Assembly: GCA_009746045.1 (NCBI GenBank)
Contig: RPFO01000165.1
Coordinates: 2,457,521-2,521,520 of the forward strand
Source of the DNA: Mesostigma viride
Taxonomy: Eukaryota > Streptophyta > Mesostigmatophyceae > Mesostigmatales > Mesostigmataceae
DNA: 64,000 nt
Direction of reading: 5' to 3'
The notes beneath the pieces were generated by a model that was not told the DNA's origin, did no database searches, and saw only the letters and a list, made by a program, of their open reading frames with translations. The position numbers were made by a program, and so were the translations under genes. Below, one piece after another: positions 8,987 to 20,300 of this stretch (position 1 is its first letter; each line of letters begins with the position of its first letter).

Positions 8987-11900
8987 GCCCACGAAGCAAA
9001 GGGTATTGCAGCTCAGCCTTCTCCTCCAGCTTGGTGAGAGCATCTGCAGGGTTGTCCACGCCAGCCACATGTTCAATGTTAGCTAAGCAAGACATTTCCT
9101 TGAGCAACAAGTAATCAAGGTCCCTGCTCCTGGCCAGCTGCCTGTGCACAAACTGCACCATGCCCATGCTGTCAGTTCTTACCAGTGTGTGCATCTGCAA
9201 TCGACAGGAAGCCACTTGACATAGCTGGTAAAATAGCTCCCTCAAGTAAAGAGCAGTATGAAGCCCTTCACAGATTGCCCTGCACTCAGCAATGTCACTG
9301 CTGGGAGTTACCCTGTTCTGCAACCGACTGTACCAGCAGACCAGAGAGGACTGTTCCTGCACCAGGGATATTAATGCTGCTGCACGGCCCCTGACCTCTG
9401 TGACCTTCCTACTATCCATAGAACTGTCCACATAGAGCATCATGTCAAAAGGCCTGTATAAATCCAAAGGACCCAGCATGAGAGGGGGAGACATGCGAAC
9501 AGCCTCTACCACTCTCTCAGCACCCACCTCCACCAGTTGGGAATCGGTCAACCGACTCAATACCAACAGGTCAGGAGCACAAATGCTGGCCAGCCATGCC
9601 AACATACCTCGTATTGTTGCACATCTGGCCTGGGTGATGGGCTCCTGCAAGGCATCTATGATCTGCTGAGGATAATCCTTACCACCCTCCAGCTGGATGG
9701 ACCATGTACCCTGCTGTTGGACCAAGGTCGCCTGCATTCCACAAAACACCATGGGCTCATTCTCAACCATGTACTGGATCTTACCCAGTTCAAACCGTTT
9801 CTGGATCCTGGCCAGAGTCAACTCTTGCCAAGTGGGATGGCCCAGGAGATGCAGATCATCACCATGCAGGGAGGCAAACGCTGGCAGCCCCTCATAGCTA
9901 CCCTGAAACAGACAAGGATCAACTGGAGAGACTGAGAGACCACAGACAGACCTGAGGTACTTCTCCAAGCTCTTCCTCCAGATGATGGGACTCGATCTAA
10001 GGCCTTCCACGCCTTTGAGAATCCTCAATACCTCGTCTTCAGCTCTGCCCTCCACACTGCAGGCACCTTAACAAAGAAAGGGGGTATTGTGCGCCAAGTA
10101 TCCTGTGCTTCCTGCTGATCACCCTTAAGAAAAGCCCTCTTGAAATCTACCAACACAGAGCTATAGGGTATCCCCTTCTGCAGAAAAGACAAATAAATGC
10201 ACAACAAAATCCTCCATGTATCATGCAGCATCCCTGGTGTGTAAAGCTCCTCATCTGCTAACTGTCCAGTGCCATGGTACTCAGTCACAACTGGTCTAAC
10301 ATGTGGCACCTGCACGCCATCTACTTCCTTGAGCTTGAGGACAAACATCAATCTGAGCAGCTGGTGATCCTCGGGAGGACATCCACAGGTTCTGCACAGT
10401 TGGCAACTATCCACTCATGCCCAGAAGCAACAAAGCCAAGAGTCCATGCCTTAGCCATCTTGGGGCTTTGCATCATCTCCACTAGCTTGCGCCAAGGTAC
10501 AGGACTCGTTCCTGGGATCTGGTACCTCTGCACACCCAACTCACGTGGGTCAAACGTAGTAGGGAGGATCAGCAGGTCCCCAGCAATGGGCTCCTTTGTA
10601 TCAGGACCCTCTGCCTCTAGACCCCTCACAGCCCTTACAGCCACACTAAGACCCTGGGAGTAGCGATATCTCTGCAAGGGAAGGCGGCCCTGCCCTTCTA
10701 ATGCTAGCTCCTCAGAGGATATCCTCACCCCTGGTAAGCACAAGAAGTTCTGTCCTAGAATGGCAGGCCCCTGATACCCTTCAACCACACTGAACGTGGT
10801 GGGCACCCCCAGGATAGGCACACTCACTTCTCCCAAGATCTTCATGGACACATTCCAGAGAAATCAGACACAGCTAGGCAGCTAGGGGATGACCACTGCA
10901 AGCCTGCAGCATCCTCTACCCTTAGAATGGACACCTGTGAGTTGGTATCCACCTCTAGTGCTGGTGCCCCACATGACCCCCATCCCGTGAGCTTAGATAC
11001 CTTGGGATCACGCTTGCTGTTCTGCAGAGCTCGAATGATGTCCGCCATAAGCAGCCCCCTGGACTGTGGTGCAGCCCTGGCCACCTCTGGCCTTGTGACA
11101 GACGTCTCAGCAGACTCCTGCTCACCCTCATCCATCCAGGACAGACCATAGTCCAAGCATGGCGGGTTAGCATCTGCTGCCTGGCTCTCATCCTGCTCAT
11201 CTCCCTCCAAGGGAGGATCAGGGCCGTCTTCAGGCCAGATTGCAGTTGGCCTTCTCTCCTTGACGTGAGCCCAGGATAGCCTGTACACGTGCTTGGGATT
11301 ACTCTCCAAAGCCACCAGACAAGAATGGTTAGCTTCTCAACATGGGTAACCTGCCCATCTTGCCACTTGCCACGCTTGCCTGGTAATGACGGTTCCTTCC
11401 ACATCCTGACCCTCAGTCCCACCTGGGGCCTCAGCATTTTCCAACCCTTGTCCTTACGCCTCAATCTGGAAAACACCCTGTCTGCCTTCTTCAGGCAGGC
11501 TGCCACCACGTCCTGTGATAGCATACCAAACTGCAATGCCAGGGGAGAGACTGCCACACCATCATAGTAATAGGTTACCCTGTGGTTAAGCTGCTCCTCA
11601 ATCCCCTTACACCAAGCTGCTCGCTCTAGAGCTGATGCCACAACAGGCACACTCCTAGCTGCTAGCACCACTGTTTTTACTTCACGTATAGATCTCTCTA
11701 CAGCTCCCTGCTGCCCATGGGATTCCCTAGGGACCACTACCAACTTACAAGGAAGCTGGTCAGCCAGCTTGATCAAGCAGTCAAACTGCAAGTCAGCTTG
11801 CACCTTGGTGTACACCCCAAAGCCTGGCAACAAAGACTGGAGACCCATCAACAGCTGATGCTCCTGCATTCCAGGAAGAATGGTCAGCAACCTATATCTG

Positions 11901-12521
11901 CTAAACCTATCCACCCCCACCAACAGATACATGCCCCTGATGTGTTGGATGTCCACCTGGATATCCCCCCGCTCTCTAGCAGGTTCTCTGGCATGGGACT
12001 GTGGGAGGCGAACAGCATTCTCCTGACAGACACAATTCTGAGCAGCTGCACTGCAGGCCTCTAGCAAAGGCTCCTTGCCAATCTTCCAAGCAAACATCTC
12101 TGCCTGCTTAGAGTGGCCAAAGATATGGTGTAGAGTGTTTCCAGCCTGAGCATAGCTCAACCCCCTGTCAGCCTGGCTGCACAGAGAGGAACGTGACAAA
12201 GACTGTGTGCTTGGGATAGCACGACCCACCTGCTGTTCTCTTGCTCCAGGGACCTCCTCCAAGGTAGCTCGGCTCCCAGAGCCAGCCCCGGTTCCCACAG
12301 AAGCTGCAGGTCCTTCCAGTCTGGCGGCTTGACTCCCAGAGTCAACCCCACAACTGGAGACCCTGCACCTGCCACAGGCACAGGGAATTCCACTGCTGCA
12401 GCAGCGTTATTGCAATCATTGAGTGGAAGCACCTCATCATTCCCAACCCCTTGCTGCTGCACAAGAGGGACACCCCCATTACTATGTACAACTGTTCGTC
12501 CCACTAGGGGTGATTGACTAT
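8987..12521 (-). pseudogene. pol: X1 pol (integrase-protease-RT-RNase H), multiply frameshifted
   Basis: Same polyprotein as the intact X2 copy at 39699-43292, but broken. Compared with X2, single bases are missing near 12350, 11337, 10854, 10372 and 10029, and near 12559 at the gag end. C1 interrupts the last codons. All domains are present: integrase with HGQQGAVER, protease region with AILGQNFL, RT with LHGDDLHLLG, and copia RNase H. Substitutions against X2 are few, so the excess of one-base deletions may reflect consensus errors and not decay. The stub of the C-terminus is left of C1 (about 3968-3983). Confidence 0.85.
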
Positions 12522-13849
12522 TTACAGGGGACAACATCTCAAGTCATGGCTTACCCCCTGGCCAGAGCCTGCTCCAGCAGACTTGGCCTGGTCTGGGCAG
12601 TCACGTCGCCAATGACCCGTCCTGCCACATCCAAAGCACTTGTCATCCTTCCCAGCAGCAGCCTTCTTCAGGCCACCCTGGTTCTGGCTGCTCTGACTGG
12701 CCTGGGTGCCCTGGCCCTGGCTCTTGCCTTGCCCTTGGCCACCCTTGTTCTGCTGACCACCCTGGTGACCACCAGCCTGCTGCTGACCCTTGCCTTTGGA
12801 TCCCTGCTGCTGGCCCTTGCCACCCTGGTTACCATTCTGCCTGCGCCTGTTAGCCCTCTGACGCCTACTAGGCCTGGGATCTACCTGAGCACCCTGCCCA
12901 GGGGCATCACCATGGACCTGATGAGCGGAGGCTGAAGGGGCACCAGTCACCTGGATTGCCTTGCAAGCAGCATTGTCAGATGGACGGATGTTAAATATAA
13001 CCTTTTGCAAGGCTGTCCACGTCCCATCTGTCTGATCAGCAAACATCCTAGCTGCATTTCTCCCATCCACACTCAGCCCCATGCGATCCAGGAAGTAATC
13101 TGCCACTGCTCTGTCAGTCAGATTGAAGCCATGCTTGGCCCCCTTCTCCCTGATGCGTGTGAGCCGCTGCAGCTCCTCAGCTACCGTGCCCTTGATCTCA
13201 AAGGTATCATAGCTGAGCTTATAGTGATTAGTGAGGTTGAGTACCTTATCAGAGAACTCCTGACGTAGGCCCTCTAGGAACTGAGACCAAGTCAGCTTGT
13301 CCTTGACAGCTTGCCTAGCCTTGTCCCTCACACGCTCACTGGAATCCCTATTAGTCGTGGATGTGTGGAATACCTGCACAAGGTTGACAGTGGGATCTAC
13401 AGAGCATGAAACTAGCTCCATATCCTCCAACCACTTGTCTAGCTCTTCCTGTCCCACAGGAGGCTTGAGAGGCTTCTGGCCATTCATCACAGCCACAGCA
13501 CTCATATGAGGTCTAGTCCCAGGCAAAGCACGAGGGTCACTGCCAATGACAGCAGCTCCTACAGGTGCTAATGGCGCAGGAACATTAGCTGCAGGAACAC
13601 CAGACGCAGGCACACATGGTCTCTTACCAGGTGCTTGACGTTCAGCATCGTTCTGGCCCTCCCCCGTCAGCACCACGCCGTCGGTTGGCCACCCTGCACG
13701 CTCCTCCCCTTGTGCCACCTCTTTCCTCTTCCGGTTGGAAGCCCTCCTGCCATTGACGCCCTCTGCCGTTGGGATCGCCTGTCCCTCTGGCACGACGTTG
13801 GCGGGGCCTCCCGTGTCTGCCCTTGCCTCACCCCCGCCATCCCCCGCTC
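12522..13849 (-). CDS. gag: X1 gag body (N-terminus separated by Y1)
   Basis: Nucleocapsid/capsid precursor of X. It is Gly/Ala/Arg-rich at the start, with a conserved capsid-like region (LEDMELV, VFHTSTTNRDSSERVRDK, FSDKVLNLTN, YFLDRMGLSVDGRN), then a Gln/Gly-rich basic stretch and the CCHC knuckle CFGCGRTGHWRRDC. The first codons (from ATG 36896) lie 23 kb away on the far side of Y1. With the CTGC duplication counted once, the two parts join in frame. The frame is open through the knuckle, but one missing base near 12559 moves the end out of register with the UGA-pol junction seen in X2 and X'. Confidence 0.8.
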
Positions 13850-13853
13850 CTGC

Positions 13854-14117
13854 TGTCACGGACGCGAGCTATGTCATCCGGGCGCCCACTATGCACAAGA
13901 CCGGTGACGTGCGCAAGGAATTTGTTTTCTACGCATTTTCGACAAAGGCTAGTGACCGGGGGGGGACACTAGCACTTGCAGCATAAGAGCGGACGAAAGT
14001 GTACGTGCACGCGCGCCGGGCCAGGCACAGCTGGGCGCGCAGCACTGACTTGAGCGGACGGCAGCACAAGTGTGCAGCGTCGAGAGGATCATACGCGTGT
14101 TAGTGGACAGCTGGAGC
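13854..14117 (+). repeat. Y1 segment A1, left part
   Basis: First 264 bp of A1, matching 35575 onward and 44606 onward. It is interrupted by X' inside GGAGC and resumes at 22600-23468. Confidence 0.85.
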
Positions 14118-14764
14118 AGTTAGCATTTTGGGCAACCAATATGCTAAGTGGATGCAGTTTGGAAAGACCTTTCCAACGCCGTGCTGACCGCCTGAAACAG
14201 ACAAGGGACAAGAAAGATATGAGGTCCCGAAGTCCTAGCCGTCCGCGGTCAGCGAGGGTGCAACCTTCTGGGTAGTGGACAGGACACGTGGCAGGCCGTG
14301 CCTGCACAGGCTTAGCCTGACTATCACGTGACTGTGGTCCACGTAGACCAGGAGGGGCAGCAGCCTGCGACTGGTGGGGTACTGGAACTGGCGCAAGGCT
14401 GCAAGGATACTAGGTCTTGCAGGCTTGTGACAGGTCCTGTACTTCCTAGGTTGCAGGTAGCTAGGTAAATCCAGTTCGTCCTGGCTCTGCAAGGATGCCA
14501 GTGGACGTTGAGGATTTGCTAGCAAGCCTGCAACATGCCTCGTCACACCGATGGGAACGAGGAGCAACAAAGAGGCATATAGCTTGGTCATGGGGATGGC
14601 CAAGCTATCTCGGAAGCACGCGCTCTGGTTGCCCACTTGAACGTGGAAGTGACCAACAAGGTGTGGCTTGGTGTTTGGGCTAAGGATTGCTGTCTCCAGC
14701 AATTGGCTCAAGCTTTGCGTGAAAGACCAAGAGCTCACACGCTCTGGGCTGGTTTCGTCTAACT
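14118..14764 (+). repeat. X' 5' LTR
   Basis: 647 bp with AGTTAG and CTAACT ends, the same as 21953-22599. Short frames inside it in both directions are duplicated in the other LTR and are not genes. CGTACTATTG, the primer-site candidate, follows at 14765-14774. Confidence 0.9.
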
Positions 14765-14791
14765 CGTACTATTGGTTCCGCGGCGCATTTC

Positions 14792-15931
14792 ATGTCGGAA
14801 GAAATTCCGGCGCTTACGCAATCGCCAAGCCAAGAAGCTGCAGTGCCGCGGCAGGAGGCAGAAGGACCCCTGCATCCATACAGCCAGCCAGAAACCGCGT
14901 CCACGTTTGTGCAAGCTGCGCATTTGGCGAGAGGCTTGGCGCGGGGAGGCTGGGTAGCTGTTTTCGGCAACTCGGAAGGGCCGTCTGCCAACGACCCTGT
15001 TGTGATGCGTGTGCGGGCCACGACTTCTCCGGGGGAGACGAGTCGTGTGACGGTGGAGCGCTTGATTGCGCTGAGAGACGAGGTTGCTGCGCTTATCTAC
15101 AGCCTTGAGATCGCCTATCAAGGTGGTCACGTTACGCTGCACGGTTTGGATCTTGCTCGAGAGGCGTTGGGACAGTTAGTCGCCATCAGCCTTGGTGCCA
15201 CCCGGTTATTCAACCATTGGGTCGCGACGAGTTCCCTCGGTGAGGGGACGAACGCTTCACATCTCGTGCGTGACGCGCAAGTGCGTGAGCAGGACAGCCC
15301 CTGGTCCTCGCAAGAAGTAGTTGCTCAAACCTGTGAGCACCTTGTTAACATTTTGCTTCAAGAGTCGCGAGGCCACGCAGATCGGTGGCTTATCACCACG
15401 CGTCCTGCCGGCATCTGGTCCACATTAGACACCCCTCGTGTTGTTGGAGCCCCCGGTGCATACGGTCCGTCGGTGGAAATCGTCACAGGTCGGGAGCTGT
15501 CCCCACAGGCAGTGCACGACGAGTTCGTCGACCGCCCGCCGGGAGTTATTGTACGCTCGTCCCAGCAGTTGGACGAGGGAGACGGTTCTGCAGCAGGGTT
15601 CTCCGAGCGGCAACGTGCAGATTATCACATCCCGCCGGAGCCGTTGCACGACTACAGCACCTTCGGCCTTGGGGCATACAACGAGCGACGAGGTGGAGGA
15701 GGACGCTGGGTGCGTAACGTGGTGTGGGGCAGGCGCCCTAACGAGAGGAGTGTGCCGTTTGACCAAACCACAGACGGGAGGCCCGTCAGTCGCCTTCTTG
15801 GACCTTATTCTGAGGAGGAGGTGCGAGCTATTCCTCGGGTGAGGACGCCGGTGGCTGTCACTGCTGAAGAGCGGGAGAGAGAAGCCGCTGCTGAGGCAGA
15901 GCGCGAGGCAGAGGAACTGCCCGACGCTTGA
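14792..15931 (+). CDS. X' ORF1, conserved protein of unknown function
   Basis: 379 residues, between the LTR and gag. The ATG is the first after the primer site and aligns with X ORF1. It has no recognisable domain. The N-terminal ~35 residues are variable; the conserved body begins at TFVQAA (about 36) and contains LDLAREALGQLV, TRLFNHWVAT, NILLQESRGHADRW and PSVEIVTG. The tail is Glu/Ala/Arg-rich and probably helical. No signal peptide, membrane segment or Cys cluster is seen. The homologue in the diverged X family is collinear and keeps the same position, which argues for selection on an element function such as particle assembly, RNA binding or host interaction; none of these is shown by the sequence. 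Extra genes in LTR elements usually lie after pol, so placement before gag is unusual. gag follows after about 58 bp. Confidence 0.8.
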   Translation: MSEEIPALTQSPSQEAAVPRQEAEGPLHPYSQPETASTFVQAAHLARGLARGGWVAVFGNSEGPSANDPVVMRVRATTSPGETSRVTVERLIALRDEVAALIYSLEIAYQGGHVTLHGLDLAREALGQLVAISLGATRLFNHWVATSSLGEGTNASHLVRDAQVREQDSPWSSQEVVAQTCEHLVNILLQESRGHADRWLITTRPAGIWSTLDTPRVVGAPGAYGPSVEIVTGRELSPQAVHDEFVDRPPGVIVRSSQQLDEGDGSAAGFSERQRADYHIPPEPLHDYSTFGLGAYNERRGGGGRWVRNVVWGRRPNERSVPFDQTTDGRPVSRLLGPYSEEEVRAIPRVRTPVAVTAEEREREAAAEAEREAEELPDA

Positions 15932-15989
15932 AGTCCTGTCTTCTTTTGCATACCCTTGCGTGTTGCAGTGTCGCTTTGTACATAATATA

Positions 15990-17375
15990 ATGCCTCGTGG
16001 GAAGGCCGGCGACGGCGACAAAGGCGAGGAGGAGAGGCCTGTGGAAACGGGCCAGGTGATGCGAAAGGAGAAGGAGCCCATGGCGGGGGAAGCAATCCCT
16101 GCTAGCAACGGTGACGGGAGCAAGAGGCCGGGAGGAAAGCGCAAACATGAGGAGGCGATGGAGGAGGCCAAGCGGGCGCGGGCGGGGTGGCCTTCAGATG
16201 CTGTGCTGGTGGCTGACGGACAACCAACGCTGGAGAAACGTAAGAGGGACTTGTCCTCTGACGATAATGGTAAGCGTCGTCATGTAGACGTGCCCTCCCC
16301 CAACCCTGCTGGCCCAAGTGGTGTCGTAACTGTGACGCCCGCTGTGACTGGTGTCGCTGCTGTGACGCCCCCTGTGGCTGAGACAGTTAGGGCGTTACCG
16401 GGGTCGAGGCCTCACATGAGCGCCGTGTCCGTCATGAATGGCCAAAAGCCTCTCTGTCCACCATTAGCGCAGGAAGCACTAGATAAATGGCTTGAGGACA
16501 TGGAGCTGGTGGTGCTCTCTGTGGATCCCACCGTGAATCTGGTGCAAGTCTTTCATTCCTCAACATGCAACCGGGATTCCTCTGAACGTGTGCGTGAGAA
16601 GACTAGGGTGGCTGTGAAGGACAAGCTAACCTGGGCACAGTTCCTGGATGGACTGAGGGAGGAGTTTTCAGACAAGGTTTTGAACCTCACAAACTACTAT
16701 AAACACCAGTATGACACGTTCGAGATCATTGGCCCTGTTGCAGAGGAGTGGGCCAGGCTCAACCGTATCAGAGACAAGGGGGCCAAGTATGGCTTCCTGG
16801 TCACAGATAGAGCCTTGGCAGACTATTTCCTGGACCGAATGGGGTTGAGTGTGGATGGGAGGAACAGTGCCCGCATGTTTCTGAACCAGACAGATGGGAC
16901 CTTGCGTGCTCTAGAGCTGGTTATCCTTAGTATCAGGAAGCCAGACCCTGCCTGCAAAGCCATTCAGTCCCACGGCAGCAATGCCACCTCCGCTGCACAG
17001 GCCCAAGGTGATGTCCCCGGGTACCCAGCCCGTGGTGGGGCAAGGCCTAACAAGCGTAGGCGCTTCAGGCGCCAGAGGAATGGGGCTCAGGGTGGCAAGG
17101 GTGCAGGTTCCCAAGGAGGGGTTGGGAGCCAGCAAGCTGGTGGTCAGCAGGGCAAGGGTGGCCAAGGGCAAGGCAAGAGCCAAGCTCAAGGCAATCAGGG
17201 CAAGCAGGGTGGGCAGCCTCAGGGAGGCCAGGGGAAGCCTGGCAAGGGTGGGGCTGGGTCTGGAAAGAAGGGTGGAGCATGCTTTGTGTGTGGCAAGGAA
17301 GGTCACTGGCGTCGTGAGTGCCCTGACAGGAAGGCCAAGCCTGCTGGGGCAGGGGGCCAGTCTGGGCAGCAGTGA
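15990..17375 (+). CDS. gag: X' gag, ending in UGA in frame with pol
   Basis: 461 residues from ATG 15990 (MPRGKAG). A Lys/Glu-rich N-terminus is followed by a capsid-like region (LEDMELVVLSVDP, VREKTRVAVKDKLTW, YFLDRMGLSVDGRN), a long Gly/Gln/Lys stretch and the CCHC knuckle CFVCGKEGHWRREC near the end. It packages the element RNA in cytoplasmic particles, by analogy with other LTR gag proteins. The stop is TGA at 17373-17375 followed by CTAG, the best-known readthrough context. pol continues in the same frame with no further stop. Confidence 0.85.
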   Translation: MPRGKAGDGDKGEEERPVETGQVMRKEKEPMAGEAIPASNGDGSKRPGGKRKHEEAMEEAKRARAGWPSDAVLVADGQPTLEKRKRDLSSDDNGKRRHVDVPSPNPAGPSGVVTVTPAVTGVAAVTPPVAETVRALPGSRPHMSAVSVMNGQKPLCPPLAQEALDKWLEDMELVVLSVDPTVNLVQVFHSSTCNRDSSERVREKTRVAVKDKLTWAQFLDGLREEFSDKVLNLTNYYKHQYDTFEIIGPVAEEWARLNRIRDKGAKYGFLVTDRALADYFLDRMGLSVDGRNSARMFLNQTDGTLRALELVILSIRKPDPACKAIQSHGSNATSAAQAQGDVPGYPARGGARPNKRRRFRRQRNGAQGGKGAGSQGGVGSQQAGGQQGKGGQGQGKSQAQGNQGKQGGQPQGGQGKPGKGGAGSGKKGGACFVCGKEGHWRRECPDRKAKPAGAGGQSGQQ

Positions 17376-17379
17376 CTAG
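17373..17379 (+). promoter_or_regulatory. UGA CUAG gag-pol stop, probable readthrough site
   Basis: A single UGA separates gag from pol in the same frame, and the next four bases are CUAG. The first ~13 codons after the stop encode SPVNSQSPL in both X' and X2, upstream of any possible pol Met. That is expected if translation passes through the stop. In X2 the site reads UGA CUU G (43289-43295). Confidence 0.65.
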
Positions 17380-20300
17380 CTACATCATCCCCTGTAAATA
17401 GTCAATCACCCCTTGGGGAAGGTGTGCTGAATGTACATAAGGATGGGGGTGTGCCCCTTGTGCAGCACCAAGGGTGTAAGGATGTTGTTCTTCCACTGGA
17501 TTGCAATAATAATGCTGCAGCTGAATCCCCTATGCCTCATGCAGGTGGTGGGTCTCCAGCAGGTGCTGGCCTGGAAGGCCAAAGGACCTTGCTGGAAGGG
17601 CCTGGAGCGGTCCAGGGTGCAGGGCCTGGCTTGGGGCGTCAGGATGGCCTGCAGGGAAGCCCTGGAACCTCAGGAGTGGATCATGTGTCCCCACACACGG
17701 TTCAGACGTCTCGCCAGGTCAGTACTGAGAGAGTGCTGAGCTATGCTGAGGCTGGCCATAGGTTGCATCACATGTTTGGACACTCTGGGCAGGCAGCAAT
17801 GTTTGCTTGGAAGTTAGGTAGGGAACCTTTGTGGGAGGCATGCCAGGCTGCTGCTGAGAACTGTGGTTGCCAGGAGAATGCTGTTCACCCACCCCAGTCC
17901 CATGCTAGGGAGCCTGCTAGGGAGCGTGGCGACATCCAGATGGATATCCAGCATATCAGGGGCTTGTATATATTAGTGGGGGTGGACAGGTTCAGTAGAT
18001 ATAGACTGATAGACATTCTACCTGGTATGCAGGAGCATCACTTGTTGTTGGGTATGAAGGCCCTGATCCCAGGCTTTGGGGTATGCAAGAGTGTGCAGGC
18101 AGACTTGCAGTTTGACTGTTTGCTCAAGCATCAGGACCAGCTGCCTTGTAAGCTGGTAGTAGTCCCCAGGGAGAGTCATGGGCAGCAAGGGGCTGTAGAA
18201 AGATCCATACGTGAGGTGAAGACAGTGGTGCTAGCAGCAAAGTCGGTGCCACTTGTGGCATCTGCCTTAGAGAGGGCAGCCTGGTGTAAGGGGATAGAAG
18301 AGCAGCTGAACCACAGGGTTAATTACTACTTTGATGGTGTGGCTGTCTCTCCCCTGGCCCTGCAGTATAGCTTACTACCTGAGAATGTGGTGCAGGCCAG
18401 TCTTAGAAAGGCAGACAGGCTGTTTGCCCAGCTGAGACGTAAGGACAAGAACTGGAATGTGCTGAGGCCTCAGGTGGGGCTGAAGGTCAGGATGTGGAAG
18501 GAACCATCTATTCCAGGCAAGCGGGGGAAGTGGCAGGATGGGGTTGTCACTCGTGTGGAGGAAGCTAACAGATCTTGCCTGGTGGCTTTGGAGAAGGATC
18601 CAAGGCACGTGTACAGGTTGTCCTGGGCTCATGTCAAGGAGAGAAGGCCACATGCAATCTGGCCTGCAGACGGGCCAGGCCCTCCCAGTTGGGTTGAGGA
18701 GCCAGGCCAGAGCCAGGCAGCAGCAGCTAACAATCCTCTGGTGGTGGATGATGGTCTGTCCCTACTGGAAGATGACGAGCAGGAGGCTGCTGAAGCAACT
18801 GTCACAAGGCCAGAGGGGACGGGGCAGCCACCTAAGGCCCGGGGGCCTCTCATGGCGGACGTCATCCGAGCACTCATGCGCAGCAAACATGATCCCAAGG
18901 TATCCAAGCTCACGGGGTGGGGGTCGTGCTGGGCAGCTACAATGGAGGTAGATACCAACTCACAGGTGTCTGTCATCAGGGAAGAGGATGCTGTAGGCTT
19001 ACAGATGTCCCATCCCAGTTGCCTTGCTGTGTCTGATTTCTCAGGAAAGGTGTCCATGAAGATCCTTGGGGAAGTGAGTGTGCCTATCTTAGGGGTGCCC
19101 ACCACGTTCTGTGTGGTAGAGGGCTATCAGGGGCCTGCCATTCTGGGTCAGAATTTCTTGTGCATGCCAGGGGTTACTTTGACCTCTGATAAGTTGGCAC
19201 TAGAAGGCAGGGGCAGCCTCCCCCTTGAAAGATATCACTATTCCCAGGGTCTTGCAGTGGCGGTGAAGGCTGTTAAGAGTCAGCCAGCTGAGGGTCCTCA
19301 AGGTCAGGAGCCCATAGCTGAGGACCTGTTGATAATCCCAACCACCTTTGATCCGCGGCAGTTAGGGGTAAACAGGTATCAGATAGCTGCTCACAGTCCT
19401 ATTCCCTGGCGCCAGCTAGTCGAGATGATGCAAAGCCCCAAGATGGCTAAGGCATGGACTCTTGGCTTTGTTGCTTCTGGGCATGAGTGGATAGTTTCCA
19501 ACTGTGCAGAACCTGTGGATGAGCTGCCAGAAGTTCACCAGCTGCTCAGATTGATGTTTGTCCTCAAGCTCAAGGAGGTAGATGGTGTCCAGGTGCCACA
19601 TGTCAGACCAGTTGTAACCGAGTATCATGGCACTGGCCAGTTGTTAGATGAGGAGCTCTATACTCCAGGGATGCTGCATGACACGTGGAGGATTCTGCTG
19701 TGTATATTTCTGTCTTTTCTGGTCAAGGGTGTGCCCTATAGCTCTGTGCTGATTGATTTCAAGAGGGCTTTTCTCAAGGGTGACCAAGATCAGGCTAGGC
19801 AGACTTGGAGAGATATCCCTCCTTTCTTTGTGACTGTACCTGCTGTATGGAGAGCAGAGATAAAGGCCAGGTACCTGAGAATTCTGAAAGGGTTGGAAGG
19901 TCTCAGGTCCAGTCCCATTATCTGGAGAAAGAGCCTAGAGAAATTCTTGAAGAATACTTGTGGGTTTTCTGTGTCTCCAGTGGATCCCTGTTTGTTCCAA
20001 GGGTCCCACAATGGCCTTCCTGTCTTTGCCTCACTGCATGGTGATGACCTGCATCTTATAGGTCCACCAGACTGGGTTGAGGCTGTTTTGGCCAAGATCC
20101 AGAAGCGGTTTGAGCTGGGTAAGATACAGCACATGGTGGAGAATGAGCCTATGGTCTTCTGTGGCATGCAGGCTACGTTGTTCCAAGCCAAGGGCTCGTG
20201 GTTCATCAGGATGGAGGGTGGTAAGGACTACCCACAGCAGATTGTAGATGCATTGCAGGAGCCCATCACGCAGGCTAGGTGTGCTACCATCAGGGGCATG

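Noticed and set aside
9537-9935. Plus-strand frames over X pol
   Set aside because: Antisense shadows of the minus-strand pol, repeated identically at 40281-40679.
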